From Kaistia terrae (GTDB lineage: Bacteria > Pseudomonadota > Alphaproteobacteria > Rhizobiales > Kaistiaceae), in contig NZ_JAPKNH010000006.1 in the NCBI RefSeq assembly GCF_026344005.1, forward strand, positions 244,595 to 308,594: a stretch of DNA of 64,000 nucleotides, in the 5' to 3' direction. Position numbers and translations under genes: made by a program. A model generated the notes under the pieces. The model saw only the letters and a list, made by a program, of their open reading frames with translations, ran no database searches and had not been told where the DNA came from. Within the stretch, counting starts at the first letter, position 1; each line of letters starts with the position of its first letter. Positions 26,417-35,276 of this stretch are shown piece by piece.

Positions 26417-27592
26417 ATGGCGCTCACGGATGCCGCTTGCCGAAACGCGAAGGCTTCGGAGAGAGACTTCAAACTGAGCGATTCCGGTCAGCTCTATCTG
26501 CTCGTTCGTCCGAATGGCTCAAAACTTTGGCGTCTGAACTACCGATTTAATGGTCGCCAGCGAACACTTTCACTCGGGTCCTATCCGAAAGTCAGTCTTT
26601 CGCAGGCTCGTGCCGTGCGTGAGGCGTCTAAGGACAAACTCGCCGCGGGATACGATCCCGGCCAAGTGGATCTCCCCGACGGGATGCTCTCAATCTCGCG
26701 GCAATTTAAAACCGTTGCGACAGAGTGGTTCAATGGCAAGTCGGTCAATTGGGTGCCCGCCCATGCCAGTCGAGTCTGGTCGCGCCTTGAACGAGACGTG
26801 TTTCCCGCTATCGGCTCGAAGGATGTTGCAGCAATAAACCCAGGGGAGGTGCTAGCCATCATTCGAAGCGTCGAAAGCCGAGACGCCTTGGACGTCGCAA
26901 AGCGGATTCGTCAAACTGTCAGCTCTATCTTCCGCTATGCCGTGGCATCGAGCCTGGCGACACTAGATCCTGCCGCCCCCTTAGTGGATGCGCTGCGTCC
27001 CAAGCCCCGAGTGAAGCATATGGCGGCCCTGCGCGAGGGGGACCTGGCTGAGTTTTTTGAGCGGCTTGGGTCTTATGATGGAAATCGGCAGACAGCACTC
27101 GCCATCGAACTCGTTGCTCATACGTTTGTTCGCACCAAGGAGATCCGGTTTGCGCGATGGCGCGAATTGGAACCGGATTTATGGCGCATCCCGGCGGAGC
27201 GAATGAAAATGGGCAAGGAGCACATTGTCCCGCTCACTCCCCATGTACGGACGCTGTTTGCGGCGCTTCGAGACCAATCGGACGGGAGCGACTGGGTATT
27301 CCCTGGCGAAAAGCCCGGTAAACCGATCTCCGAAAACACGATGATCTTCGGTCTCTATCGTATGGGGTACCATTCGCGCGCGACCATTCATGGCTTCAGA
27401 TCCACGGCTAGCACCATCTTGAACGAGAGTGGTCTGTGGCGACCAGATGCGATTGAGCGGCAACTGGCTCATGTTCCGAAGAACGAGGTCCGCAGTGCTT
27501 ACAATGCTGCACTCTATCTCAAGGAGCGCGCAGAAATGATGGAATGGTATAGCGCCTTCCTGATGGAGCGAGCCCAGGAACAAGGCCGATAA
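26417..27592 (+). CDS. int: P4-type tyrosine integrase (DUF4102 N-terminus)
   Basis: The 391-residue protein has the DUF4102 arm-binding domain (MALTDAACRNAKASERDFKLSD, LRYRFNG-type strand), a core-binding domain and a C-terminal catalytic domain with Arg in VRTKEIRFARW, HGFRSTAS (His-x-x-Arg) and the nucleophile Tyr in RSAYNAALYL. All catalytic residues are present. The ATG at 26417 follows GGGGGGAT; a GTG four codons upstream is less likely. Position 175 bp after tRNA-Met, pointing away, is typical of an integrase using the tRNA 3' end as attachment site. Confidence 0.95.
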   Translation: MALTDAACRNAKASERDFKLSDSGQLYLLVRPNGSKLWRLNYRFNGRQRTLSLGSYPKVSLSQARAVREASKDKLAAGYDPGQVDLPDGMLSISRQFKTVATEWFNGKSVNWVPAHASRVWSRLERDVFPAIGSKDVAAINPGEVLAIIRSVESRDALDVAKRIRQTVSSIFRYAVASSLATLDPAAPLVDALRPKPRVKHMAALREGDLAEFFERLGSYDGNRQTALAIELVAHTFVRTKEIRFARWRELEPDLWRIPAERMKMGKEHIVPLTPHVRTLFAALRDQSDGSDWVFPGEKPGKPISENTMIFGLYRMGYHSRATIHGFRSTASTILNESGLWRPDAIERQLAHVPKNEVRSAYNAALYLKERAEMMEWYSAFLMERAQEQGR

Positions 27593-27744
27593 GCTCCGCG
27601 ACCGATGTAACTGTGCATGGAACTCAGGGCAACGATCGCTCTTAAGTTGTGAGACGACCCTCTTCATATGCCCCCAAGGCATGAGCCGGAGGTCAGCGAG
27701 TGAACCGCGGCGATCTAGGCTCGTCGACATTGGAGGAGGCTAAC

Positions 27745-28761
27745 ATGCAGAAGGCAACTGAGGATCGATTCACATTCGACTTGGGCAGCTTGCCTACGGG
27801 CGAATTTGTGAAGCTGTCTGATGCATTGGATCTGGCCTTTTACGGCGGCATTCCCTCTGTCAGGTATGAGGGTCCATTTCGCCTACCCCCTGAAAACGAC
27901 CGGGAGTACGCAATCACTAATGCAGGCGAGTGGGTCTTGATCACGGATGGGGCACAGCTTCTCGGACCCAAGGACGTGGATATAGCCAATCCTGGGGCCA
28001 TCCTTTTCGGCATTGACGACGACTCCATCCCCGACCCGGTACAACTCGCCGCGGCCGACGATGCGTGTCAGGCGAGGCGCTACCAGATCTATCTGAAAAA
28101 CGAGGCAGTCGTTTCAACTTCGTCCGGGGGGCGCCAAGCGGGCGAGCTTGCTGCACGAACTCCCCGCCGACTAGATGTCGCTATCATCGACGGGTTTTGG
28201 CAAGCAGAGATCGGACGCAGAAGGACCAAGTTTCTCAGCCAGCTGAACGCCGCGGCTCGAGCCGGGGACGTGCGATTCATGGGATTGCCTGTCGACGAAG
28301 CCTGGATACTGGAGCCGAGCACCTTCAGCAAAATGCCACAGGAAATTCCCACCGCTTACTTCGTCGAGGATCGAAACTTTGATGAGGACAGTTGCATCCA
28401 TGCCATCGGCGAGGCCGCTCCAGAGCCGGACTACGATGGCTCCACGGAGAGCGGCCGATACGTGTCTTATCGCGATGTGGTCGTCGAGCGGGCATCTTAC
28501 CTTCGCTTTCTGAACACCTACTATCCCGCGGTGTTGAATCCCGCTGTGGCCCACGAAAAATTAAAATCTCAAAATGCCATAAAGCGCCTCACTCAAGAAC
28601 TCCGCGAGCGTCCCAAGTTGGCGAAGGCGGAAGCGGCCAACATCGTTGGTTGGGGAGTGCGCAGTCGTCCGTTCGACGTGATTTGGAAGAAGGCACGGGA
28701 CGGGGCCGGCCTCGATCCTCTGGCCCCGCCCGGACGCAAGAAGCAATCAGCGCAGACTTAA
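27745..28761 (+). CDS. uncharacterised island protein with basic HTH-like C-terminus
   Basis: The 338-residue protein is not recognised. Residues 1-200 contain acidic, beta-rich sequence (FDLGSLPTGEFVKLSDALDLAFYGG). The last 70 residues, INxxNAIKRLTQELRERPKLAKAEAANIVGWG and FDVIWKKARDGAGLDPLAPPGRKK, look like the basic helical tail seen on other proteins of rhizobial islands. The ATG at 27745 is chosen because GGAGGAGGC lies 4 bp before it; a GTG at 27700 is weaker. It lies alone between the integrase and the AlpA cassette and may be cargo. Confidence 0.65.
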   Translation: MQKATEDRFTFDLGSLPTGEFVKLSDALDLAFYGGIPSVRYEGPFRLPPENDREYAITNAGEWVLITDGAQLLGPKDVDIANPGAILFGIDDDSIPDPVQLAAADDACQARRYQIYLKNEAVVSTSSGGRQAGELAARTPRRLDVAIIDGFWQAEIGRRRTKFLSQLNAAARAGDVRFMGLPVDEAWILEPSTFSKMPQEIPTAYFVEDRNFDEDSCIHAIGEAAPEPDYDGSTESGRYVSYRDVVVERASYLRFLNTYYPAVLNPAVAHEKLKSQNAIKRLTQELRERPKLAKAEAANIVGWGVRSRPFDVIWKKARDGAGLDPLAPPGRKKQSAQT

Positions 28762-28864
28762 TCGACGCAGAATTTTAATCGACGCGGCTATTTCCAGCTA
28801 CCGCGGTCGCTCATGTCTCGGTCGTTCAGACACATTCTTACGTGTCGCAACGAATGGGACGACC

Positions 28865-29068
28865 ATGAACGCGAACATTTCTCGGCCGGCGGCCAACACG
28901 GTAGCGGAGGTTCTCCGCCGGGTCGGCATCAGCCGCACGAAGTTCTATCAAGAGATCAACGCCGGCCGGCTGAAGGCCCGCAAGATCGGCAGCAAGACCG
29001 TGGTCCTGGAGACAGATCTCCGGGCCTATCTGGACGCGCTGCCCTCCTACGATGGTCGCTCGGAGTAA
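28865..29068 (+). CDS. AlpA-like / excisionase-family helix-turn-helix protein
   Basis: The 67-residue protein is essentially one MerR-like winged HTH: VAEVLRRVGISRTKFYQEINAGRLKARKIGSKTVVLETDLRAYLDALP. This is the HTH_17/AlpA pattern of excisionases and satellite-phage activators, which act as directionality factors or turn on the integrase. It opens a compact gene run; the next small gene starts 17 bp before its stop codon. Confidence 0.85.
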   Translation: MNANISRPAANTVAEVLRRVGISRTKFYQEINAGRLKARKIGSKTVVLETDLRAYLDALPSYDGRSE

Positions 29069-29204
29069 AGCCGTGCGCTCACGGTCTCTCCCGCTCGTCC
29101 ATCCCCTCCGCCCGTCGCCTGGAGAGTTGATCCTCGCCCTGGCGGAGATGGAACGCTTTATCCCGTGCGATGACGTGATGGGCATGAAGGAAGCGATCTC
29201 GTGA
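29052..29204 (+). CDS. 50-residue overlapping protein, function unknown
   Basis: An ATG-to-TGA frame of 51 codons begins inside the 3' end of the AlpA-like gene and ends with GTGA overlapping the GTG start of the DUF1376 gene. The product begins MVARSKAVRSRS and ends MGMKEAIS; it has a basic N-terminus and a short amphipathic helix LILALAEMERFI. Without it there would be a 132-bp hole in an otherwise gapless cassette. No family is recognised. The overlap pattern is the main support. Confidence 0.55.
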   Translation: MVARSKAVRSRSLPLVHPLRPSPGELILALAEMERFIPCDDVMGMKEAIS

Positions 29205-29800
29205 CCGCTTCGCCCCGCATGCCGATCTCGGTTGTCGAAGAGTTGGCCGTAGCTTCGGACCTCACCGCTGAAGAATACGGCGCCTACATGCTGCTCCGCA
29301 TGCATCAGTGGCAGTATGGGTTACTCCCCACGGATAACGATCGGCTGTCGCGGATTGCCCATGTCGCGGCTGACGAGTGGCCTCAAGTGGCCTCGGTAAT
29401 CCGGCCCCGGTTTGGCCCGAACTGGCGTCACGAGGACACCCACCGGGCCCGTCAGAAAAGCGCCGCCACGCATGAGCGGCTGTCGAATGCAGGCAAGAAG
29501 GGCGGAAGCTCGAAGGGAACGGCAAAGCCCATCGCAAGCCCCGCTACTGCCCAGGCTGCAAGCCAAGGCCCAAGCCCGGCTTCGGCCGGGCTTGGGCCTG
29601 AGCTGAGCCACACCAGCAGCGAGGCTTCCTTGGTGGGGAAGGCGGGCGACAAGCCTCCCTTTCCCGCCATTGCTGATCCCAAGGCAGCCCGTGCTTGGCT
29701 ACTTGAACGTAGCGTCTTTCCTGGCGACCTGGACGAACTCCAGCGGCTTCTCGTGGCAGGCAAGCTCACGCCCGCGATCCTGGCGAGCTCCGCGCCATGA
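29201..29800 (+). CDS. DUF1376 (YdaU-like) protein
   Basis: The 199-residue protein has the DUF1376 N-terminal domain: VEELAVASDLTAEEYGAYMLLRMHQWQYGLLPTDNDRLSRIAHVAADEW. This family is encoded in prophage replication regions and is thought to be a replication initiator-associated winged-helix protein. Residues about 85-150 are a Ser/Ala/Pro linker that contains a perfect DNA hairpin (29567-29600). The C-terminal 50 residues form a small helical domain. It starts with GTG overlapping the preceding stop and ends in ATGA overlap with the next gene. Confidence 0.8.
   Translation: MTASPRMPISVVEELAVASDLTAEEYGAYMLLRMHQWQYGLLPTDNDRLSRIAHVAADEWPQVASVIRPRFGPNWRHEDTHRARQKSAATHERLSNAGKKGGSSKGTAKPIASPATAQAASQGPSPASAGLGPELSHTSSEASLVGKAGDKPPFPAIADPKAARAWLLERSVFPGDLDELQRLLVAGKLTPAILASSAP
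29567..29600. repeat. perfect 15-bp inverted repeat with TTCG loop inside a coding region
   Basis: AGGCCCAAGCCCGGC, TTCG, GCCGGGCTTGGGCCT. In RNA this would be a very stable UUCG-capped hairpin. It lies in the linker of the DUF1376 gene and adds residues around GPSPASAGLGPE. It may be an inserted small palindrome or act on expression of the downstream cassette. Confidence 0.8.
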
Positions 29801-30450
29801 CGAATAAGCGCAGCAAGCGAGAAGATGCTTTGCCGATGCCGGATCTGTTCGATCTGCCCGTCCTCACGAAGCCGCCGGAAGAGAGCGGCACTGCGGTTCC
29901 GCCCGCGGCTCCACCCACGTCGGAAAAGTCAGAGAAGCGAGCTCGGAAGCCCTTCAAAATCTTCCATCCGCAAAAGGCCAAGCAGCATCGCAACTATAGC
30001 CGCAACCAAGTTCTGGAACTCTATGGCATCACCCGAAACACGGTGACCAACTGGATCAACGAGGGATTGATCACGGTACCCGGCTCTCCGGTCTTGTTTC
30101 GCGGCGAGGATCTGAACGCGTTTCATCAGGCGCGGCGTGCTGGGGCGCGGTGGAACTGCTCTCCCGGAGAATTCCTCTGCTTCCACTGCAAGAAGGTGTC
30201 TTCGCTGATCGGGCACGCAGCTGAAATGCGCTGGAGCAGCGACTGTGCCGGCACGCTCCGTTGGGTCTGCCCTTCCCCCTCCTGCGGCAAGCCGAGCGGC
30301 ACTTATCAGTCGCGCACTCAGGTCCAGCTTCTGGAAGAGCTGGGAGTCAACCTGACCTCCAGCGAAGACGACTACTCTCCTTCTCGCCATCCCGGTGAGA
30401 TTGTGCAAATCCACCCTAATTCAGAGGTCATACATGAACCCGTCGAATGA
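29797..30450 (+). CDS. HTH protein with Cys cluster, partner of the downstream recombinase
   Basis: The 217-residue protein has a basic disordered N-terminus, a helix-turn-helix at about 65-110 (YSRNQVLELYGITRNTVTNWINEGLI and FRGEDLNAFHQARR, MerR-like), and a C-terminal half with CFHCKK and CPSPSCGKPSG, a likely zinc ribbon. No catalytic motif is seen. It overlaps the DUF1376 gene by 4 bp (ATGA) and the recombinase gene by 17 bp. Such HTH proteins beside tyrosine recombinases are often accessory DNA-binding factors; that role is inferred. Confidence 0.7.
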   Translation: MTNKRSKREDALPMPDLFDLPVLTKPPEESGTAVPPAAPPTSEKSEKRARKPFKIFHPQKAKQHRNYSRNQVLELYGITRNTVTNWINEGLITVPGSPVLFRGEDLNAFHQARRAGARWNCSPGEFLCFHCKKVSSLIGHAAEMRWSSDCAGTLRWVCPSPSCGKPSGTYQSRTQVQLLEELGVNLTSSEDDYSPSRHPGEIVQIHPNSEVIHEPVE

Positions 30451-31528
30451 GCGGCTTCGGCACGACTATATCGCGCACCTGAGCGAGGCCAAGAAGCACG
30501 GTGAAAAGACCATCGATGCTGCCATGCGTCACCTGACCGAGCTTGAACAGTTCATGGGTGGCAAGAACTTTGAGAGCCTCACCAAGTCGCAGGCCAAGGC
30601 ATTCACCGACCATCTGCACCAGCGCCCCTCCCAGGCTGGCGCCGAGACGCTTTCGGACTCTTCCATCGTCCATACGTTGTCCGACCTGAAGGTGTTCTTT
30701 GACTGGCTCACCACCATCAAGAATCGGAAGGTCGACCTGGAGGCGGTTGCCCGGCTCACGCCTTCTCGGCGCGTCGTGATGGGGCTCAAAACGCAGCCGG
30801 ACAAGGCGTCGCCCACCGCAGATAAGATCCGCCAGATGCTCGCTGTCCTGACAGATCAGACGGTGTTTCAGCGGCGCAACCGGGCGTTGATCGCTTTCAT
30901 CTATCTGACCGGCATGCGCGTTGGCGCCGTCATCTCGGTGCGCTGCAAGCATGTGAAGCTTGCGGACCGTCAAATTTTTCAGAACGCACGAGAGGTGAAC
31001 ACGAAGTTCGGCAAGAATATGCTCACCAGCTGGTTTCCGGTTGGCGAGGATATCGAGCAAATCGTGGTCGCCTGGGTCAAGGAGCGCCTCGAGGGCGGGA
31101 CTGACCCTGACTCTCCTCTGTTCCCGGCCCGGCCTCGCTTCCGGCTCCCTGGGGACGCTACGCGGGAGAAGGAGGCGTTCTGGAAAACCTCGCAACCGGT
31201 GCGCGAGGTCTTCCGATCAGCCTGCGGGAGCGCTGGCATTGACTACATCAATCCACACTCTGTTCGCGCTACGCTGATGCTGCTGGGCCTCGATGCCTGC
31301 GCCACCTGGGAGGAGCTCAAGGCATGGAGCCAGAATCTAGGGCATGAGAAACTGGACACGTCGCTGGTTCACTACGGCAAACTAGATACCAACCGTCAGA
31401 ACGCCCTGATGCAGGGCCTTGTGCGAACGGATCTGACGGTGCGCGAGGAGCAGGAACTTCTCATGCTGTACCGTCGCTTTCCGGCGAAAAAGCGGGCCTC
31501 GCTTCTGGATGTCCTGACAGTCGGTTAG
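30434..31528 (+). CDS. second tyrosine recombinase
   Basis: The 364-residue protein has a SAM-like core-binding domain (about 1-110) and a full catalytic domain: YLTGMRVGAVISVR (Arg I), Lys in NTKFGKN, NPHSVRATLMLLG (His-x-x-Arg), LGHEKLDTSLVHYGKL with the second His and the Tyr nucleophile. Its N-terminus is XerC/D-like, not DUF4102, so it is unrelated to the integrase at 26417 except in the core. Its ATG at 30434 follows AGAGGTC and lies inside the previous gene. A terminator follows at 31584. Confidence 0.92.
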   Translation: MNPSNERLRHDYIAHLSEAKKHGEKTIDAAMRHLTELEQFMGGKNFESLTKSQAKAFTDHLHQRPSQAGAETLSDSSIVHTLSDLKVFFDWLTTIKNRKVDLEAVARLTPSRRVVMGLKTQPDKASPTADKIRQMLAVLTDQTVFQRRNRALIAFIYLTGMRVGAVISVRCKHVKLADRQIFQNAREVNTKFGKNMLTSWFPVGEDIEQIVVAWVKERLEGGTDPDSPLFPARPRFRLPGDATREKEAFWKTSQPVREVFRSACGSAGIDYINPHSVRATLMLLGLDACATWEELKAWSQNLGHEKLDTSLVHYGKLDTNRQNALMQGLVRTDLTVREEQELLMLYRRFPAKKRASLLDVLTVG

Positions 31529-31583
31529 CTACTGGACGGCCGCACGCAACTTCGTGGGCGGCGAAGAGACCAAGTAGATCCAG

Positions 31584-31613
31584 CGCCCGCATTCGCGGGC
31601 GTTGGTGTTTTTT
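31584..31613 (+). terminator. terminator after the recombinase cassette
   Basis: CGCCCGC-ATTC-GCGGGCG is followed by TTGGTGTTTTTT, about 55 bp after the recombinase stop. Confidence 0.8.
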
Positions 31614-31680
31614 AGCGGAAACGAAACGAAGGTCTGCATCGCGTCCGAGATTTCGAAAGCGCATGTAGGGACACTTACAG

Positions 31681-32262
31681 GACCTCGACACCGGCAAGGT
31701 TCTCACCATTGGCTACGGCCACAGCTCGGACGGCGACTATGTCGTGCAGCCGGGAGCGGTCATCAGCGAGGCCAAGGCCGAAGCGCTGCTGAAGCTGGAT
31801 CTCCGCGAGGCGGAATCGGCCGTCTCGTGCTTGGTGAAGGTACCTCTCACCGATAACCAGTTCGCCGCGCTCGTCTCCTCCGTCTTCAACGTCGGGGAGG
31901 GGTAATTCAAGCGCCTCACCCTGCTCAAGAAGCTGAACAAGGGCGACTACGCGTCGGTGCCGTTCGAGCTTTTGAAATAGGTCAATTACAACGGCAAGCG
32001 CATGACCGGACTGGTGAACCGCCGCAATGCCGAGGGCTGGCTCTGGGTGAAGGGATCGTTCGTTTCGAGCGCGTCGGTCCCGGCCGAACCGCCGAATCCG
32101 AGCGTTTTGACGAAGCCGGAGATCCTGACGCCCATCGCGGGCGCGGCTGGCACCGTGATTGCCGCGGCGAACGGCCCTGGTCCCATCGCCTACCGCCCCC
32201 TGCCACCGCCGCCCTGCATCGTCGGTGCAAGGCTTCGGTTGAGCAGGTGCACGCCAAGGTGA
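31681..32262 (+). pseudogene. degenerate phage lysozyme (endolysin, GH24 type)
   Basis: One frame reads DTGKVLTIGYGHSSDGDYVV, then ISEAKAEALLKLDLREAESAV, VPLTDNQFAALVSSVFNVG and GLVNRRNAEGWLWVKG, the order of motifs in T4-like/lambdoid endolysins. It is broken by TAA at 31903 and TAG at 31978 and lacks the N-terminal catalytic Glu region, since a stop lies at 31666 in frame. It was probably part of a prophage lysis module. After the lysozyme homology, a proline-rich segment runs to the TGA at 32262. Confidence 0.85.
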
Positions 32263-32355
32263 GCAAGCTTGAGGAAGAGCGGGAAAATCGCAACCTATAG
32301 GCATCGTACCAATTTGGCTCTTCTGCTCCTAGTTCAGGCAGGTGCCTTGGCCGAC

Positions 32356-32577
32356 CTATCGCAGCACGAAGCCAGAGCCATACTCGAGTGCCAAGGACTG
32401 AAGCTTTTCATTGAGCTGCTGGTCGGATTCAGGGTGATCCGGTAGGCGGCTACGGCAACGATCCACAGCCGCGCCGACATCCACAGGCTCACGGAACTCG
32501 ACCGCAGTCATGACTTCGGAAATCAATAGCTCGGTCATCATCAACATTTCGGTCGACTTCAATTTTGGGTTGCGCAT
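32356..32577 (-). CDS. small hypothetical protein
   Basis: The frame gives 73 residues, or 60 if it starts at MTELLISEVMTAVEF (32538). The sequence is acidic and helical, with VGAAVDRCRSRLPDHPESDQQLNEKLQSLALEYG. No family is recognised. It is between the lysozyme remnant and katE, with no strong ribosome site, so it could be chance. Confidence 0.35.
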   Translation of the reverse strand: MRNPKLKSTEMLMMTELLISEVMTAVEFREPVDVGAAVDRCRSRLPDHPESDQQLNEKLQSLALEYGSGFVLR

Positions 32578-32734
32578 TGGCGGCCTGGTTGCCAGGTTCC
32601 GGATCTCGATCGCACAACGATGAGGAGGTGTATTTGTTCCCGCGTAAGCGAGGATCGGCGAATTGATACCTCACTGATATCAGCCTCCTCGATTTGTGCG
32701 GACGGGCAGAGATAGGCTCTGCCCGCACCGGTAT

Positions 32735-34843
32735 TCACGCGCCGTCGGGGCGGTCCCAGAACCGCAGTGCCGCGCATGCCTGAACGAAGCCCTTCGCATC
32801 GGCGGGCTGAGCCAGCTTGACGAACCCCTTGTCGAGTTCCTTCGGCAACCCTGCCTTGGCGAATAGTGGCATCGCGGTCTGCGTGAACCCACAGAACTTG
32901 TAATGCGCATAGGCATCGGCGACGAAGTCGCGCGCCGGCGGAAGTTTTAGCAACGCCGCGACGCCCGCCTCGCTGACCAGGATCGCCACCGCGTCAAACA
33001 GCACCGATGGGCCGCCGTCGATCTTGCGATGCGCAGGCAGGTGCGTGCCGTCGCTCGCCTTGACACCACCCACTGTTGGCGCAATGCGTTCCACGGTGGC
33101 GCCAGCCTCCGTGGCGGCAGTCTCGACCGCCTTCAGCAGGCCGGTATCGACGCCATCGGTAATCAGGATGCCCAACTTGCGGCCCTTGAACTGCTTCGGA
33201 CCGTTCTTGAGGATGCTCAACGCGTCGGACGGCTTCAGATCCATCTTTGGTTTGGCTGCCGGCGGCGCAGCTTTCGGCAGGGCGCCAAGGCCGAGGCCGG
33301 TAGCCACTGTCTGCGCCAGATCCGTATCGATATTGAGCAGGTGCGACACGACGCGTTCCCGGATCGCCAGCGTTTCGCAATTGCTCAGTTCGAATACCAA
33401 TGCTGCACCGATATGCTTCTGCTCGACCGATGTCTGGCTACGGTAAAATTGTCGGGCTTGGCTGTAGTGATCGGCAAAGCTCTCCGCACGCAGCCGGACC
33501 TTGGGACCTTCCGCTTCCTGGGCGATTGTCTGGAAGCCCTGCATCGGCGCCTCGCGCGGTCCGCCGATCTCCGTTCCCCAAGAGTTTGGCTCGTAGTTGG
33601 CTCGTCCCTTGGGATTGGTAAAGGCCATGTGGCCGTCTTGCTGGAAGTGATGGAACGGGCACTTGGGCGCGTTGATCGGCAGATGCGCGAAGTTGGGCCC
33701 GCCAAGCCGCTTAATCTGGGTGTCCAGATAGGAGAAGTTCCGGCCCTGCAGCAGAGGGTCATTGGAGAAATCGATGCCGGGAACAACGTTCTGTGTCATG
33801 AAAGCGACCTGCTCGGTCTCGGCGAAGAAGTTTTCGGGCATGCGGTCGAGGACGAGGCGGCCGACCGGCGTCACCGGCAGTACATCCTCCGGGATCAGTT
33901 TTGTCGCGTCGAGAATGTCGAAATCGAAGCTGTCGGCGAATTCCTGGTCAAAGGTTTGAAGGCCCAGCTCCCATTCAGGATAATCGCCGCTCTGGATAGC
34001 GTTCCAGAGATCGCGGCGATGGAAATCGGGATCGGCGCCGTTGATCTTCACCGCCTCGTTCCAGACCACGGATTGCATGCCGAGCTTCGGCTTCCAGTGA
34101 AACTTGACGAAGGTGGATTGTCCCTCGGCATTGACCAGCCGGAAGGTATGCACACCGAAGCCTTCCATGAAGCGGAAGGAGCGCGGAATGGCGCGATCGG
34201 ACATGACCCACATGATCATGTGCATCGATTCCGGCATGAGCGACACGAAATCCCAGAAATTGTCATGCGCACTCTGCGCCTGCGGGAAATCGCGGTCCGG
34301 CTCCTGCTTTACGGAATGGACGAGGTCTGGAAAATTGATCGCGTCCTGGATGAAGAACACGGGGATGTTATTGCCGACCAGATCCCAGTTTCCCTCCTTG
34401 GTATAGAACTTGACGGCAAAGCCACGGACGTCGCGCGCCAGATCGGCGGAGCCCTTGTTGCCGGCGACTGTGGAGAAGCGGACGAAGACCGGCGTCTTCT
34501 CGCCGGCTCGCTGGAAGATGTCGGCGCGGGTTAGGTCCGTCAGCGGCTCGTAGGTCTCGAAGAAGCCGTGAGCACCATAGCCACGCGCATGCACGACCCG
34601 TTCGGGGATGCGCTCGTGGTCGAAGTGGAATATTTTCTCACGGAAATGGGCGTCCTCCATCAGCGCGGGCCCGCGCGCGCCCTGTCGTAACGTATTCTGG
34701 TCGTCGGAGACGGGAGTGCCCTGTTGGGTGGTCAGGGTGTCGTAGCCCGCGTCGGCTGTCTGGTGTGTCTCGCCGCCCGCGCCGCGATTGACTGCTTGCT
34801 CGCCCAGCATGACGGACGAGTTCGAACGGCCCTTCTTGTCCAT
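32735..34843 (-). CDS. katE: large-subunit monofunctional catalase (HPII/KatE type)
   Basis: The enzyme breaks down hydrogen peroxide with heme. The 702-residue protein has the distal His in [12 protein letters not shown], the Asn in [21 protein letters not shown] and the proximal-ligand region [14 protein letters not shown] type. Residues about 545-702 form the flavodoxin/class I amidotransferase-like C-terminal domain ([14 protein letters not shown]), which marks clade 2 catalases. The ATG follows GGAGGAACG. A perfect EcfG-type promoter (34912-34937) lies about 70 bp upstream, implying general stress control. Confidence 0.96.
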   Translation of the reverse strand: MDKKGRSNSSVMLGEQAVNRGAGGETHQTADAGYDTLTTQQGTPVSDDQNTLRQGARGPALMEDAHFREKIFHFDHERIPERVVHARGYGAHGFFETYEPLTDLTRADIFQRAGEKTPVFVRFSTVAGNKGSADLARDVRGFAVKFYTKEGNWDLVGNNIPVFFIQDAINFPDLVHSVKQEPDRDFPQAQSAHDNFWDFVSLMPESMHMIMWVMSDRAIPRSFRFMEGFGVHTFRLVNAEGQSTFVKFHWKPKLGMQSVVWNEAVKINGADPDFHRRDLWNAIQSGDYPEWELGLQTFDQEFADSFDFDILDATKLIPEDVLPVTPVGRLVLDRMPENFFAETEQVAFMTQNVVPGIDFSNDPLLQGRNFSYLDTQIKRLGGPNFAHLPINAPKCPFHHFQQDGHMAFTNPKGRANYEPNSWGTEIGGPREAPMQGFQTIAQEAEGPKVRLRAESFADHYSQARQFYRSQTSVEQKHIGAALVFELSNCETLAIRERVVSHLLNIDTDLAQTVATGLGLGALPKAAPPAAKPKMDLKPSDALSILKNGPKQFKGRKLGILITDGVDTGLLKAVETAATEAGATVERIAPTVGGVKASDGTHLPAHRKIDGGPSVLFDAVAILVSEAGVAALLKLPPARDFVADAYAHYKFCGFTQTAMPLFAKAGLPKELDKGFVKLAQPADAKGFVQACAALRFWDRPDGA

Positions 34844-34911
34844 GACGTTCCTCCGAGTGGTGGTGCTTGGATGAATGCGCCGTGCGAGCAGTGTGGCGAC
34901 GGCAACATACT

Positions 34912-34937
34912 AACGGAGGCCCACCACGATCTGTTCC
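34912..34937 (-). promoter_or_regulatory. EcfG (sigma general stress) promoter of katE
   Basis: Read on the minus strand it is GGAAC-N17-CGTT, an exact match to the alphaproteobacterial EcfG consensus GGAAC-N16/17-CGTT. The -10 element ends 69 bp before the katE ATG. Confidence 0.75.
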
Positions 34938-35024
34938 CCCGTCTAGCGTGGTTGGTGGCACACCGGTCTGGGACAAAAGGGCTGCAGCGCCCGGCGTGTG
35001 AACTGCGTTGGCTGCAGAGAACAG

Positions 35025-35228
35025 CTAGACTTTAGAAGAGGCCCTGGCCGCTTCGCGCCTTTGTAAGGCTTCAGTGCCGAGTGGCGTCGGTCGATAGCAA
35101 TTTGCCATCATGTGAACGAGCCCGTCCGCCAACAGCTGCTTGAGTGTTTCCCCATCCCGCAGAAGACACTCCTGCGGGTTGGCAATATCCGTCAGCGTTT
35201 GCCACTCTTGATCGGTCAGCTCGCGCAT
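35025..35228 (-). CDS. small winged-helix-like protein
   Basis: This 67-residue protein reads LTDQEWQTLTDI, then LKQLLADGLVHMM and YRPTPLGTEALQR, which fits a minimal winged helix (helix, recognition helix, PTxxG wing). A second protein of the same plan is encoded at 45924. No family name can be given with certainty. It is the last gene of a minus-strand group with the general-stress, PepSY-like and YciE genes, after a hairpin at 35250-35271. Confidence 0.6.
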   Translation of the reverse strand: MRELTDQEWQTLTDIANPQECLLRDGETLKQLLADGLVHMMANCYRPTPLGTEALQRREAARASSKV

Positions 35229-35249
35229 CCCCGTATCCCCTAAAATGGG

Positions 35250-35271
35250 GCGGGGCCCAAGGGCCCCGCAC
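35250..35271 (-). terminator. GC-rich hairpin downstream of the general-stress-like gene
   Basis: GCGGGGCC-CAA-GGGCCCCGC forms a strong stem between the genes at 35277 and 35228. There is no T tract, so it may only attenuate. Confidence 0.45.
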
Positions 35272-35276
35272 TCTGC

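Larger units (their letters stand above)
26223..32262 (+). mobile_element. integrative element remnant at tRNA-Met
   Basis: The segment starts inside the tRNA 3' end. It holds a P4-type integrase, an unknown protein, an AlpA-like HTH protein, a DUF1376 protein, an HTH/Cys-cluster protein, a second tyrosine recombinase and a broken phage lysozyme. Integrase, AlpA and replication-type DUF1376 are typical of phage satellites and prophages. No head, tail or packaging gene is present. I found no repeat of the tRNA end downstream by eye, so the right edge is set at the lysozyme remnant and is a guess. Confidence 0.55.

Noticed and set aside
34724..35035. 103-residue frame on the plus strand with Cys motifs
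   Set aside because: It overlaps the start of katE and its EcfG promoter and has no ribosome site.
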